Source: Prostheceraeus crozeri | Taxonomy: Eukaryota > Platyhelminthes > Polycladida > Euryleptidae | Length of the DNA stretch: 64,000 nt | Assembly (NCBI GenBank): GCA_907163375.1 | Contig: CAJQUW010011032.1 | Location: forward strand, 62,001-126,000 | Direction of reading: 5' to 3' | Part shown: one piece after another, positions 12,591 through 24,239 of the stretch | Position numbering within the stretch: the stretch's first letter is position 1 | How the letters are laid out: each line of letters starts with the position of its first letter | Position numbers and translations under genes: made by a program | The notes under the pieces: generated by a model | Told to the model about the DNA's origin: nothing | Seen by the model: only the letters and a program-made list of their open reading frames with translations | Databases searched by the model: none

Positions 12591-12849
12591 CAGGATTTCG
12601 GCCCCTAACCTCCAACTTGTACCACATGGCGGGGCCAGGCCAATCATATCGAATGAACGATAAGGAAGGTCTCTCCAAGCCTTAAGAAACACAGCTAAAT
12701 CCTAAACGAAAGTAAGTTTTTGTTTTTTATAGAACAAACGGAAACATAAGAATCTAGAAAATAGTCGTTAGTCTAACATACCTATGATGGAAGGCATTTG
12801 GCAAGGCGAAAAACAACCAAACTTGATAAACGAGGAACCTATTCCTCGA

Positions 12850-13805
12850 GGACTTTATGCAAGAATTGGCTAGTGGATTAACCTTGTAACCCCTCTCCTT
12901 GAAGACATTGAAAATGCCTTCTTAGTCGAGAAGAAAGTTCTATAATAGCCAATGCAGATGTAGCTCTTGGAACTGCTAAAGATTATCTCACATGAGTCTC
13001 TCAAGGAGTCCTTAACCTGGCTTAAATTAAGGTTTGTATAGAGTGTGAAGAAATCATAAACTTGTAAAGAGTGGCAATTCAAACCCGACACCCTGTCTAG
13101 AAACTCCCCAAAAAAAGTTGATGCTCCAGAAGACGTTCACACCCGAATTATTCTTGATGTAAAGGCAATAACTGCTGAACTTTTTCCCGGACCAATTGCA
13201 AACCTTTGTTCACAAGTATGGCCAAATCTTTGGAAGTGCTGTTCCTGGGTAAAACCAGAAACTTATTTTTAATCGTTATGCCAAAAGAATCCTTGAGGGC
13301 GGTGCAGTTTTTGGCAATAATGTCATCGACGGAAGAGATAATCGGTGCGTAAGTCTGATTACCAACAGCATTGAAGCTGCCAAAAGTCAAAGCCTAGTTC
13401 GTTCAAGAGGACAATAAGGTAATACCTCGCACACACTATGACAAAATTGTTGGCGGCTTTATCCGCCGGAGTAATGACGTATTTCTTCTGAAAGTTTGGA
13501 AAGAAGTTTCTACACTCTTTAGATCTTAGTACTTCGTGCGAATGCAAGGATGAAAAGTTAGCACTTAGGAAGAGATGCGATTATCAATTATCTTAAGGAC
13601 AGTCTCAGACCAATTCAGGAAGTCTGAAATCTTAAGGGCTTACTTTTTACAGGACTTTTCAATAAAGGTAACTAATGCATTTTTAACGCTGACTTTAACA
13701 AAATCCCAAGACTTGTGAATAGGCTCTCTATAATTGGTACCCTTTGCCATCAAGTCCCTACGTTTTGGAAATAATATTGAAAGTCACCAGTTACCACACG
13801 TGAAG
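12850..13805 (-). pseudogene. Penelope-like element family 2, RT part (left half)
   Basis: Minus-strand pieces read GTNYREPIHKSWDF (about 13720), KKYVITPADKAANNFVIVC and YYLIVLLNEL (about 13490-13400), then VYDFFTLYTNLNLSQVKDSL, an RT motif A region (about 13060-13000). These are hallmarks of PLE reverse transcriptases (ITPADKA corresponds to the LPADKG of the main array). The element is a broken fossil. It is interrupted at 13805 by a hAT element, and the matching N-terminal half lies at 20705-21180. Confidence 0.75.
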
Positions 13806-14029
13806 TAGGGATGACATTTTCACGAAATTTTGATTTCACGATTCAGGAAATCAGTATTTCACGAATTTGAAATAGGTTTAATTACTTCGGAAAACAAATT
13901 CATATTCGTAGCAAATGAGCCAGCATTTATTTTCTATCCAAAAAATCATGAATATCTTCAATGATGATTTGCTCTCACTAGCATGAACTGAATATTGCAT
14001 GGGTATCCCTACGGCACGCGAAAAGACGC

Positions 14030-14257
14030 TCAGTGCTTATTACAAAAAGACAAACTGCACAACATTTCGTCCGACAAAGAACTTCGAATTTTGGTGCAAA
14101 TTTCGCTTGTAGATGAAAATGCCTGCCCACTCATAACTGATGCATCTTGAATGGTGAAAAGCTGTCGATGCAAATTTGCGAGTGTTCTCAGTCGCACTCC
14201 TGTTCCTCGGAAATCAGCGATCTCATGTTTCAGAAAATTCGCTGCACTACCCTCCAC
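14030..14257 (-). pseudogene. hAT transposase C-terminal fragment
   Basis: It reads EGSAANFLKHEIADFRGTGV, LRTLANLHRQLFTIQDASV, then QAFSSTSEICTKIRSSLSD and LCSLSFCNKH. The pattern L..L...L.TI..(T/A)S….FS……TK.RS.LSD..L..L.F is the hAT dimerisation region. The rest of the transposase is decayed or missing (20356-20535 holds an unrecognisable open frame in the other arm). Confidence 0.65.
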
Positions 14258-14762
14258 ACTATTATCGACAAATCACGCTTTTTTCACACGCTCATCGAAT
14301 TTTTAGGCCATGGACTTTTGTGATTCTACATCATTGATTTCTTTCGTTTTATCACTTTCGCCCTGGCCGCGTCATTCATTAATCTCAGCAGGACATTGAA
14401 TACCTATGAATCCCGAGCACTTTTCTGCTAGTGCATATCGCCATTGCGTCCAAAACAGGGTATTGACGCTGACCCAGCCTTAGAGATCGAAGGCATCTCT
14501 GATTCTGTTTGTTAATGTACCGGGTGATCCAAAAATAACTGAACCCGAAGCATAAGACATTTTGATATCTATTAATTCGCAATTTCGATTTATTTATTTA
14601 TGTAAAGAATTTCACAAAAGTGTGGCGTTTTGTCCATGAAGGACTTCAAGGCCATATCACAAATAGAAAAATGTACAGCAAAGATTCGTGCACTAGTTGC
14701 CAAACAGCAGGTCAACAGATATTTATGTAGTACTAGTAGATTACAAACACATTCCAAAAAGA

Positions 14763-17700
14763 TTACAAGTATTTATTTATGAGATGGGATTTAAGCATGC
14801 GTTTGAAGCAAGAAAAGGACATGGGGGAGGTTAGAGAAGTGGGAAGAGAGTTCCACACGCTTGGGGAGGTGGAGGAGAAAGAACGACCGCCTAGGGTCGG
14901 GTGTCGAGTAAATGGGGTAAGAAGTTTAGCAGTGCTTGAAGAGCGAAGGCGCGAGCGACTTGGAAGAGAAGAAATATTGGTAAGTTTGGAAGAGAGGTAT
15001 TCTGGGGCGGAGAGGTTAAGACACTGAAAAGTAAGAACAACAATTTTATATTCAATTCTGCCTTTGATGGGGAGCCATCGGAGTTGCGACAACAGGGGTG
15101 AAATAGGGTCATAGCGAGAGGACATAAAAATAATTCGAGCGGCAGCATGTATTACACGCTGAAGACGATGAAGAGAAGACGCAGGTAAGCTAGCGTGAAT
15201 GGAAAGGCAATAGTCAAGCCGAGATAACACTAACGAAGTGACAAGAACTTTGGTGAGCAAGGGGTTAATAGAGGAGCGGATACTGCGAATGAGACGAAGG
15301 GAGGAAAAGCAGCACGACACTGTTCTCGAGATATTGGGTTTGAAAGTTAAGTGGATGTCGAGTGTTATACCAATGCACTGGAGCGTTGAGGTAGGCTTGA
15401 TTTGAGCATCGCCAAGGAGGATGTGGTTAGAGGGAGGCAGGAGTCGAAGCTTTGAAGAACACCACATAGCAGTCGTTTTTGCAGGATTTAGTAGGAGATG
15501 GTTTGTCTTCAACCATGTGGATAAGGCATTTATACATGCTGAGAGTCTGGCACTGAGCAGTTGAGATTGAGAAGGGTTAGAACGGCCAGACAGTAAAATA
15601 TCGTCAGCAAACACATGAATAAACAGGTCATGCGTTTCAGCGATTTGGATAATGTCAGAAGAGTACAGTATGAATAGAAGTGGGCCCAGGACTGAGCCCT
15701 GGGGCACGCCACAATCGACAGGGACACACGAGGAGGATGACTTGCGCAGGAAGACTGAAAGTTTTCGCTGACGGATGAAAGAGTCGAACCACTTCAAAGC
15801 TGTGCCTGAGAGCCCGAAGGACAGTTGAAGGCGTCGAATAAGGATTGAGTGATCAATGCTATCAAATGCAGCGGTTAGGTCGAGGGAAGATAGTAATACA
15901 ATATTACCATTGTCCATGGAGCTGAGACAGTCAGATGTTAAGCATGGCGGACTCGGTTGAGTGATGATGGCGGTATGCTGACTGAAAGCGTGGAAGAAGA
16001 TTAAAGTGATTGAGATGTTCGCGAAGTTGGGACGCAACAATTCTCTCCAGGAGTTTTGAAAGGACTGGCAGGTTGGAAATTGGTCGATAAGATGAGGTGT
16101 CATTGGGGTCATTGCAGGATTTCTTGGGTACAGGAGTAATTCGAACATTCTTCCAACATACCGGGAAACAACCAGTCGAGATGCTACGATTGAAGAGCTC
16201 GACAAGAAAAGGAATCAAAGTGTCTGCACATTCTTTCAACACAGACGTCGGTATAGGATCAAGGGAAGAGGATTTGTCCGGCAGTTTCGAAATGGCAGTC
16301 GTGATAGTCTCGACCGTGATTGTTTGAAGTAGTGGAAAGTCACAGTTGTCTGGTGCTGAGGAGAAGACGAGTTGATCAGCGTTGGCTGTAGCAAGTTTAA
16401 CAGAAGCTGCTTTCTGTAGAAACGATAGTTGGAAGTCTTCTGCGGTAAGTGAGGGTGGAAGAGGGCGTTTACCACGACCAAGTAGAGAATCGAAAGTTCG
16501 CCAAAGCTCACGAGGATTATTACTGGTATTGTCGACTTTCAACTGCCAGAAGGCTGAGCGCTTTGACTTGAGCAACGCGCGGTACTTATGGAGATGTGAC
16601 CTCCACTCCGAGAAAGCCAAATCCGATGAAGGTGAATTGAAAGATAAAAGACGACGAAAGCGGCGTTCTTCTATCCTCACACGGCGTTTGAGGATGCGAC
16701 ATTGCTCATCGAACCATGGATCCGATGGCCTGCAAGGACGTCTTATTGTTTTCAAGGGTATAAGACGATCAAGAGCTGACGTGATAGTAGAGTTATATTC
16801 TTCGGCTAACTGATTAGTATCAAGAGTAGACCACAGTTCGGGACTACACAATACAGAATCTCGGAGAGACGAACGCAGTTGTGAAATATCAAGTCGGTTC
16901 CAGGGTCTGTAAGAGGTAGTTTTGTAGGTAAGGCGTGGCCTTGGGAGGTCTACGTGCCACCTTAAGAGGCGATGATCAGATAAACTGGGATCGAGTATGG
17001 TTACTGGAGTTGGGAGAGGAGCTGTAGATAACACAACATCAATAGTGCCGCCGAGGTTATGGGTTGGTGAGTTGTTGTTGCAAAAATTTAGGCCATAAGT
17101 GGGCATAGTGTCAAGGAGTTTTCGTGTGTTGGGGTCTTCTGTACGTTCCATGTGGATGTTAAGGTCACCTGCAACAATGATCGGGGAGGCGTAAACTACA
17201 ACTTGTTCGAGCACATCGGCGAGTTCCTCGTAGAAGCGAGAAGTAAGAGTTCCAGTGCGATAGATAAGCAAAACTATACAGGACGATGACGCAGACGTGA
17301 TGCGTGAGCAGACAGCTTCAAAAGTCGTTAAAAAAGTTAACAGCAACAGGAAGTTCAGAAAGAACAATACCACACGGGGCTATAACACATACTCCACCGT
17401 GGTTGATCGACAAGGTAAGGTCAGGATAGAACGAGGGCGGGGACGGTCCAGTATGCTGTAACCATGGTTGATAAGACTCCCTAGACACGCTGAGTTGGTA
17501 TCATGCCACGTCTCTGTCAAAAGGATGACGTCGATCGAGTTATCACGTAGTGTGTCGATAAGATCGTCAACTTTGTTATGTAGTGATCTGATGTTGAGAA
17601 GACCAAAACACAGTTTAAAGGAGAGTGGAGATTGGTGCCGCTCCACTTTTCTCAAGTGTCGAAGAAGGCGGGGGCGATTTGATTGAGATTGTGCGTCAGA

Positions 17701-17949
17701 GCTTGCCAAGTGATGGGAAATCCGGACTGGAATTCCCCTCACGTCTTTTACAGTATTTTTGGCCGCTGAGAGCGCTTTGGGTTGAGGAAGGAGTGAAAGG
17801 GGAGTTCTTGAGTGACGGCCGGCACACTTGGCCTGCTTAGTCAGCTGTCGCAGGAACCACAGGCGGCGACGCACTGTTCTCCCCAAGGGCAAAATGGGAC
17901 ACTGAAGGCGAAGCAGTTCCTCACGTGTGTAGCGAATGCGAGAGGTCAT
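14763..17949 (-). pseudogene. LINE ORF2-like protein (AP endonuclease + RT), frameshifted
   Basis: It starts MTSRIRYTREELLRLQCPIL at 17949. Endonuclease motifs: LLNIRSLHNKVDDLIDTL, DVILLTETWHDTN, IVAGDLNIHMER, then GTIDVVLSTAPLP and DPSLSDHRLL. RT motifs: LDPIPTSVLKECAD, PVPKKSCNDPNDTSSYRPIS, QSAYRHHHSTESAML, motif A SLDLTAAFDSIDHSIL, motif [21 protein letters not shown], motif C VFADDILLSG. The C-terminus WNSLPTSLTSPMSFSCFKRM is typical of L2/CR1. All catalytic motifs are present. Frame changes near 17380 and near 15940-16200 break the ORF, so the copy is recent but dead unless these are sequencing errors. Confidence 0.85.
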
Positions 17950-18038
17950 GGTTTACAGGCGAACGCAGTCAATGTCGTCAGCAGGTCGTCAGCCAAGTAA
18001 GGATGAGAGAGTGAGTCATTGCCACACAAGGAAGCAAG

Positions 18039-18778
18039 CAGGGCTGGGGTGTCGGTGTCGGTGTCGTGCCCTTTTTCCCGGTGTCGGTGTCGTGATTTTT
18101 AGGGCCGACACCGACACCGACCTTAAATTTTAGCTGGCAAATAAATTGTTTTATCGCACAAGGATTTCCTTCTCTTTGCAAATAGTCAAATTTTCACTAA
18201 AACGGACTGGAAGGCTCTTCCTTCACACGAATTGGGAATGAATTGAGTGGATTGCTGAAGCAATTGTTTTGAGTGTTTTTGATTGTTTTAAGCCTATCAA
18301 TTGTTTTGAGTGATACGGTATCACCTTATCACATGTAATCATAATAAGCATCTTCATTTTTGTCATCATTCACTGTTTATTCAATTAGTCATCATATCCA
18401 TTGTTTCACCACGTTTCATAAGCATTGTTCATTATTCATCTCATCACTTTCAATTTCAGAGTCATTTTCTTGTCATTATTTTTAGAAAAGCAGTTTGCTT
18501 AGAAAACGATGTTTTTTCGTGATCATAGGTCTCCTGAAAGGAGTGCATGACCTGTAGTGTTTCGAGGATTATTATTATTATTATTATTATTATGAGAAAT
18601 AACCTTTATTTCCATCAATACACAACGAAAAAAAGAAAGTCAGGGACACAAAACAAAGCAAAAGTAAAGACAAGTCGGGCAATTCAGTCAATTTTATTAT
18701 TATTATTATCCGGTGTCGGTGTCGTGCTCGAACCCGGTGTCGGTGTCGGTCAAAAAAAAGCACGACACTCCAGCCCTG
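18039..18778. mobile_element. Non-autonomous hAT-type element (MITE) with GTGTCG repeats
   Basis: The ends are CAGGGCTGGGGTGTCG (left) and, reversed, CAGGGCTGGAGTGTCG (right), with a perfect 8-bp target duplication gaagcaag (18031-18038 and 18779-18786). The subterminal DNA is made of repeated ggtgtc/gacacc hexamers in both orientations. The interior is AT-rich with an (ATT)n tract at about 18569-18592. There is no transposase. It lies in the 5' region of the LINE, so it is one of the youngest layers of the nest. Confidence 0.85.
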
Positions 18779-19160
18779 GAAGCAAGTTACATGTAATAGC
18801 CCAAGTAAGCGAGTTTGAGCACATAGCGAAGCAGGGCATGAACGGGTGCTGGAGAAACTATCACGATGAAATAAAGAAGGCGACGAGGAACTCGTTCATG
18901 TAAAAATTGAGTTGGATAGGAGGATGAGCAGCAGTCAGATGAAGAAAGGGAATTGCTGAGCGAGAGACCACCTCTCGCTACGACAGCATTCGATGATTGC
19001 TTTGCATGGTTCATCGCTCTCTATGAATGTCAATCAGTTCACAATGCACAAAATTGAGAGAGAAATCGATCAATTTCGCTTTCTATGAATATCTTGAATC
19101 TACAATGTATAAAATCTGAAACTAGATAGAGATCGATTGATTCATTCAAATATTAGAGAC

Positions 19161-20227
19161 ATGGAAAGTCGACGTACATTGACTACAGAAGAGCGTGTTT
19201 TTGTGATTAGACGGTATTATGAAAGTGGTCATAGCTGCAAACATGTTCAAGATGACTGGGCTGATGAATTTCAGTCAGCGAAACCGTCCAAATCGACAAT
19301 GCACGATCTTATTTCAAAGTTCAACAATACTGGTTCAGTTGTGAACATAAAACAATCTGGCCGACCTGTATCTATGCGCACTGACGAAAACAAGGACTTG
19401 GTCGCTGCCGCTTTTACAGCCAGTCCCACAAAATCTATTCGCCGTGCTTCAGTGGAACTAAACATGTCATATGGGAGTGTGTAACGTACGCTAGTGGATA
19501 TTGGCTTGAAGCCCTACAAACCACATTTGCTGCATAAGCTGAATGAAGACGATCCGGACAGACGCCTACAATTTTGTGAAACGTTCCTTAGCTTTACTGA
19601 CATGTATCCGGATTTTGTGGACAGCATCTTGTGGTCAGATGAAGCCACTTTCAAAACCAATGGACACGGTAATCGACACAACTCCCTCTATTGGTGCCAC
19701 ACGAATCCATACGAGATTCTACAGAAGGACGTTAATGCTCCTGGAATCACTGTTTGGTGCGGATTGTGTTCTTCTGGCCTTGTTGGACCATATTTCTTCG
19801 AAGGGACTGTTAGTGGTGAATCCTATTTGAAGTTGCTAAAGGAGCAGGTATGGCCAATCCTTTCTGAACGAGAGGATGTTCACAAACTCTACTTTCAACA
19901 GGACGGGCCCCGCCTCATTACGCTTTGAAGGTTCGTGAGTGGTTGGATGAGCACTTCCCTGGGCGCTGGTTTGGTCGCCGTGGACCCGTCTAGTGGCCGG
20001 CCCGATCACCGGATCTGACCCCATCCGATTTCTTCTTGTGGAGGGTAATTAAAAATTCAGTTTACGGGAACCGCCCAAGATCAATCGCTGATCTGAGGGC
20101 GTCAATCCAAAACGCATGTGATCTTATTACTCCTGCACTCTGTGCAAAAGTGTGTCACAGTGTTGTCTCAAGCTACGCGGAATGTGTCAAGGCTGAGGGC
20201 CACCATTTCGAACAGTTTAGAACATGA
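19161..20227 (+). pseudogene. Mariner-like transposase, broken
   Basis: The start ATG at 19161 gives MESRRTLTTEERVFVIRRYY. The N-terminal HTH region includes KSTMHDLISKFNNTGSVV and SGRPVSMRTDENKDLV. Catalytic region: SILWSDEATFKTNG (first Asp), YFQQDG (second Asp) and WPARSPDLTPSDFFLW (third Asp). By hand count the last two are about 37 residues apart (DD37D-like). An in-frame TAA lies at 19482-19484, a frame change just after YFQQDG, and a TAG before WPARSPD. It is related to the intact-looking ORF at 63569-64000. Confidence 0.85.
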
Positions 20228-20704
20228 ATGCACGTCATGTCTTCTGGGGTTCGGTTATTGATGTATTGACTAATTGCTTGTCACTATAAATACATGCGAT
20301 GTTCACTATATTTTTTGCTTTATTTTGGGTTCGGTTATTTTTGGATCACACTGTAGATTCATTTGCATTCGATATTTCGAGTATTTCGATCATTAGGTCG
20401 ACAGCTGCACGTCCAACTAATAAATTGCAGCTTTTAGAACCAATCTTCTCTAAACTAAAAAATATCCTCCCTCCACGAAATTTTAATAGGATGTATAGAA
20501 CTTTGTTGAATTTTATGACTAGATGACTTTTGTAGTGGGGCATTCAGATTTCAGATTCCAAATCTTCGGATTTCATGTGTTATAGTCTTTGTAAAATTTA
20601 CTTTCGTGAATTGTAGTGAAATATGCCTCCTTTCACGATTCACGAAAAAATCGGTCGTGATTCGTGAAATTCACGCACTCGTGATTTCACGAAATCAGCC
20701 TTAT

Positions 20705-21180
20705 GTGAAGCGGGCTTGTAGCAGAAGATAGAATTGGAACAAATACAAGGCTCGCTAATAAATTCTCTGATTTCATCTATTGAAGTATTCTCTAGAACTT
20801 TGTTGTAATTGAAGAGTCTCCTCCCAACAGGGGTGGTATATTTGAAGAAAACTTGCAGTGGACTTCTACTACGAATTGGATTAGGCAACATACTGCTAAC
20901 ATAGGAATCGGCAAAAATGGAAGAAACTTTCAAGAGATCTACTTCATTGCACTCAAAAGGGATAATAATAACTTCCCCGTCGACCTTATCAACGAAATCC
21001 TCGACTTGCAAGAATCTCGAACAAAAGGATTCAACTAGATAAGAGCTGGTACCAGGCCTGCTGAGAGTAAAAGAAAGAATCTGCTTAAGTGTATTACGAC
21101 TCAGAGATTTCGATGTAAAATTCGCAAAACATAGTGGAATCACAAAGGTTATTAATTTCATCGTAGAGAGATTCTAGGCA
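20705..21180 (-). pseudogene. Penelope-like element family 2, N-terminal part (right half)
   Basis: The minus strand reads MKLITFVIPLCFANFTSKSL, GEVIIIPFECNEVDLLKVSS and CICSNSIFCYKPASHKADF. It matches the N-terminal region that precedes the RT in PLEs and continues, after removal of the inserted hAT, into the pieces at 12850-13805. It is a broken fossil. Confidence 0.6.
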
Positions 21181-21289
21181 TGTGGTTAAGGCATTTTTCT
21201 TATTAAAGGTTAATAAGGTCTTCTAAGGACTGGAGAAGAGAAGTACTGCTTATGTAAGGAGCCTTTGGACACACACCCAAAACCTTGAA

Positions 21290-21840
21290 TTCTATCGTTC
21301 AAGCCAAGTGGGAAGATTGTACAGATTGTTTTTTATCCAAAAATCTTCCTTCTTCAGAAGTTCCCTATCTCTAAGGTTAGAGTCATCAGAACATTTGGAA
21401 TCAACATGTTCTGTCGTTTGTAATTTAAGATTGCAAAAATTATGACCATCTTGCCTAAAGTGCTCATAAAGAAAAGTAGTGGGTTTTGAGGATGAATGTT
21501 GACGTTGACCATTCAATCTAGCATTAAAAGATAGGATAGTCTAGCCAACATGTTGGAACCCACATTCGCTGCATGAAATGAGGTAGATTACAAACTGGAT
21601 TTACAGTCGAAAGGACCACTTAAATCTATGAGGAAGGCCTTTCTAGTGGTGTTTGAGACAAAAAAAGGAAGATTTATGTATGGACCCACAACTGCAACCT
21701 TTTCTTTTACAACTGTTAATAGAAAAGGCACCCGTGCTGACGGTTCCATAAGCCTTTTTCTTAATGCTGTAAGGGTAAGGGTATGTGATTCTATTAGCCG
21801 CAAGCAAAGTTTTAATGTTATCCCTTGTCGAATAAAGCAA
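21290..21840 (-). pseudogene. Penelope-like element family 2, GIY-YIG end of an upstream copy
   Basis: The order on the minus strand is: linker RITYPYPYSIKKKAYGTVST, a cysteine-rich knuckle SINSCKRKGCSCGSIHKSSF, then IDLSGPFDCKSSLVIYLISC, ECGFQHVG (the GIY-YIG motif region), RLNGQRQHSSSKPTTFLYEH and the C-terminal helix region ending WIKNNLYNLPTWLER. The cysteine knuckle just before GIY-YIG is seen in several PLE families. It lies upstream (minus sense) of the N-terminus at 21180, so two copies stand head to tail. Its RT part is absent. Broken fossil. Confidence 0.7.
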
Positions 21841-22129
21841 AATTCAAGGAGTATGTGCTCTCAAAGTCCACGGGCAACAGGCCGGACTGTAACCTAGTGA
21901 CGAGGGGCTGCATCGCTGAGGCGGGCGTTAACTGTCAATGGATGTAAACAGATCCTCCCACGTACACTAGCTATGCCTGTCGATTAGGATTTCGGCCAAA
22001 CTCCACAATCTTATAACAGGATCAAAGCCAGCAGCTAATACAATGTTGAAGGCAGTAATAGCTCATTACTCTATTATTAGCTTATTAGTTAAAAACAGTA
22101 AATAGCTGCTTAAAGTTGTGAATGATCTA

Positions 22130-23955
22130 GCCTCAAACAAGAAGCGGAATCAAGTTCTAACAATTTTGTTCTACGGATTTACCTGTCTTATTTCTGAATT
22201 ATTTCGCTGATAAGATTTTGTGCGTAAAGAGACAAATCACTGGTGCCACTAGTAGTGATACTGATGATAGTCATATTTTTGATTTGCGTTTCCCCGGGGT
22301 TCCATTGTCCTCTTTCAGTGTAATGTCGCAGTCTGACATACGTGAAGTCGTAGCTAAATTGTCGATGAAATCATCAGTCTTAGATCCAATTCTTGTAGCT
22401 TTGCTGAAGGATCACATTGATGGTGTGTTACCTGTGATTACTGAAATTGTCAATTATTCATTGAAAACTGGTGCCTTTCCTGTTGCTTTAAAGCATGCTT
22501 ATTGGATAAGCCACATTGGATAGGAATTCTTTTGAAAATTATCGTCCGGTGTCACAATTACCTTTCAAAAGTGATAGAGAAAGTGATTTCTCAACAGTTG
22601 ATGCAACATCTGACTGCGAATAACTTATTTGAATCTTATCAATCGGCTTACCGGTCGAATCATAGCACGGAGACGGCGCTATTGAAAATCATGAATGACT
22701 TACTATTATCTTTTGATAAAGGTCAAGTGTCTGTCCTTGTGCTTGTTGATTTGACTTCTGCATTTGACACGGTTGATCATGATATTTTGAAATCCCGTCT
22801 GAAATACACGCATGGCGTGATATGAACAGCTTATGAATGGTTCGCATCATACTTATCTCAAAGGACTCAGTCTGTTATGTCGTCTCACAGCGTATCCAAA
22901 AAATCATTTCTTTCATGTGGTGTACCGCAAGGCTCTGTCCTAGGACCTATTTTATTCTCGCTTTATCTCATCAATCTCGAAAGTGTTCGGCTACCACTCT
23001 CTCAAATACCAAATTTATGCGGATGACTGCCAATTCTATCAAAGCACGACTTCTGAGCGAGTACATGAGCTCTTGCTGTCTGCGAATAACTGTCTTCATC
23101 AAGTGCAGGATTGGTTGGCAAGTAATCAACTGATTTTGAATAGACGGAAGACTGAAGTGATTATGTTATGTCCTCCAAGCATAAGAATTCCAACCGAGTC
23201 GCTACCGCATTTTGATTTTTCTCAGAAAGTGAGGAATCTTGGTATATCATTCGATCAAAATCTCGATTTATCGTGTCACGCTATCAACTTGATTCGTGTT
23301 ATAAATTGTGAGTTGTGCCGTTTGCGCTTTATCCAACGCTATTTATCAACGGATGCGTGTGAAACTGTGGTGTGCAGTACTATTCTTTCTCGAATTGATT
23401 ACTGTAATTCAATTCTATACAACTGTCCAACGTATCTTCTGGATAAGCTACAGTGTATTCAAAACAATGCGGCAAGATTAATTATGCTGAAATTATACAA
23501 GATTATACCGAAATCTGATAATATATCGTGTCATCTTTCTGATTTACACTGGCTTCATATCAGACAACGGATATGTTTTAAACTTTGTGTCACTGTGTAC
23601 AATACTCTTCAGGGCTCTCGTATTTGTTGGATCTCGTATCCGTATATGTTCCTAGGCGATCGTTACGTTCATCTGATGATGACCGAATTCTGGAGTTTCG
23701 TAATTATCGGACTCGCTTTGGAAGAAGATCATTTTCCTATGCTGCACCCGTATTGTGGAATTCCTTGCTAATAGATGTGAGAAACTCTGCATCCTTACAC
23801 TCATTTAAAAGATCTTTGAAGACATGCTTTATTTCTTCATGCTTATATCGCTGACGTGTATATGTTTTTTGTGTACATGTAATGTTGTATAATTTTGTTG
23901 CGCCATGAGCTCACCAAGTAATGGTGCTCTATAAATATACAATTATTATTATCTA
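22130..23955 (+). pseudogene. Second L2/CR1-type LINE, 5'-truncated and broken
   Basis: RT pieces in order: SDIREVVAKLSMKSSVLDPI (22340), NNLFESYQSAYRSNHSTETA (22620), LVLVDLTSAFDTVDHDIL (motif A, about 22740), [18 protein letters not shown] in another frame (about 22920, motif B), [11 protein letters not shown] (motif C, about 23010), then the thumb RLRFIQRYLSTDACETVVCS and the C-terminal APVLWNSLLIDVRNSASLHS. The 3' end has the familiar L2-like gcgcc…ggtgctctataaatatac plus (ATT)n tail at about 23905-23955. No endonuclease is present. At least three frame changes. Sequence differs clearly from the LINE at 14.6-19 kb. Confidence 0.8.
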
Positions 23956-24239
23956 CCAGACGTCCTGAAGATAGTGGTCTTCCCATGTCCTGGCATGCAT
24001 GCATCCTACCATGCAGAATTTCAGACTGCATTGAGAAATAGAGAACATTTTAATAGGAATTTTGAGTAGACCTGGGCATAGTTTTGTAATCAAAAGTAAT
24101 GTTTAGAGGTTCAATTAGAAATTCTTAGGTGAACCACAGCAATGCGAAACATAAATCAAAATTACGGATGCAACTATTTATGCAAATGTATGCACCGTAC
24201 TGTATGCATAATAATAGTATATTTTTCTAATAGATATCA

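Larger units (their letters stand above)
14588..19020 (-). mobile_element. L2/CR1-type LINE, near full length
   Basis: It runs on the minus strand from a 5' region near 19020 to a 3' tail ending in ATAAATAAATAAAT-like repeats near 14588. It is inserted in the mariner and is itself interrupted by a 740-bp hAT-type element at 18039-18778. Without that, the length is about 3.7 kb, normal for L2/CR1 clades with a single ORF. The 5' limit is approximate, set where the mariner 5' region resumes. Confidence 0.75.
14520..20353 (+). mobile_element. Mariner-like element, split by a LINE
   Basis: The TIRs are ccgggtgatccaaaaataac (left) and, reversed, cagtgtgatccaaaaataac (right), and both continue gaaccc. 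TA flanks both ends (14518-14519 and 20354-20355), the expected mariner target. The transposase is on the + strand at 19161-20227. About 4.4 kb between about 14590 and 19020 is a later LINE insertion, so the original mariner was about 1.4 kb. Confidence 0.85.
13806..20704 (-). mobile_element. hAT-type transposon, split by later insertions
   Basis: The left end tagggatgac…tttcacg and the right end (reversed) ataaggctga…tttcacg form a short inverted repeat, followed inward by many ttcacgaa motifs. A 6-bp gtgaag flanks both sides (hAT elements normally make 8 bp). The element sits inside PLE family 2: removing it rejoins the PLE frames around …CYKPASH and …TGDF. Its own DNA is only about 1.05 kb (13806-14519 and 20354-20704); the rest is a mariner with further insertions. 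The C-terminal hAT dimerisation region is recognisable at 14030-14257. Confidence 0.65.

Noticed and set aside
12540-12620. CTGATGACTCC on the minus strand near PLE family 2
   Set aside because: No GAAA at the right distance downstream and no flanking stem I pairing.
21370-21400. CTGATGA on the minus strand in PLE family 2
   Set aside because: It encodes part of the GIY-YIG C-terminal region (CSDDSNLRDRELL); no ribozyme stems form.
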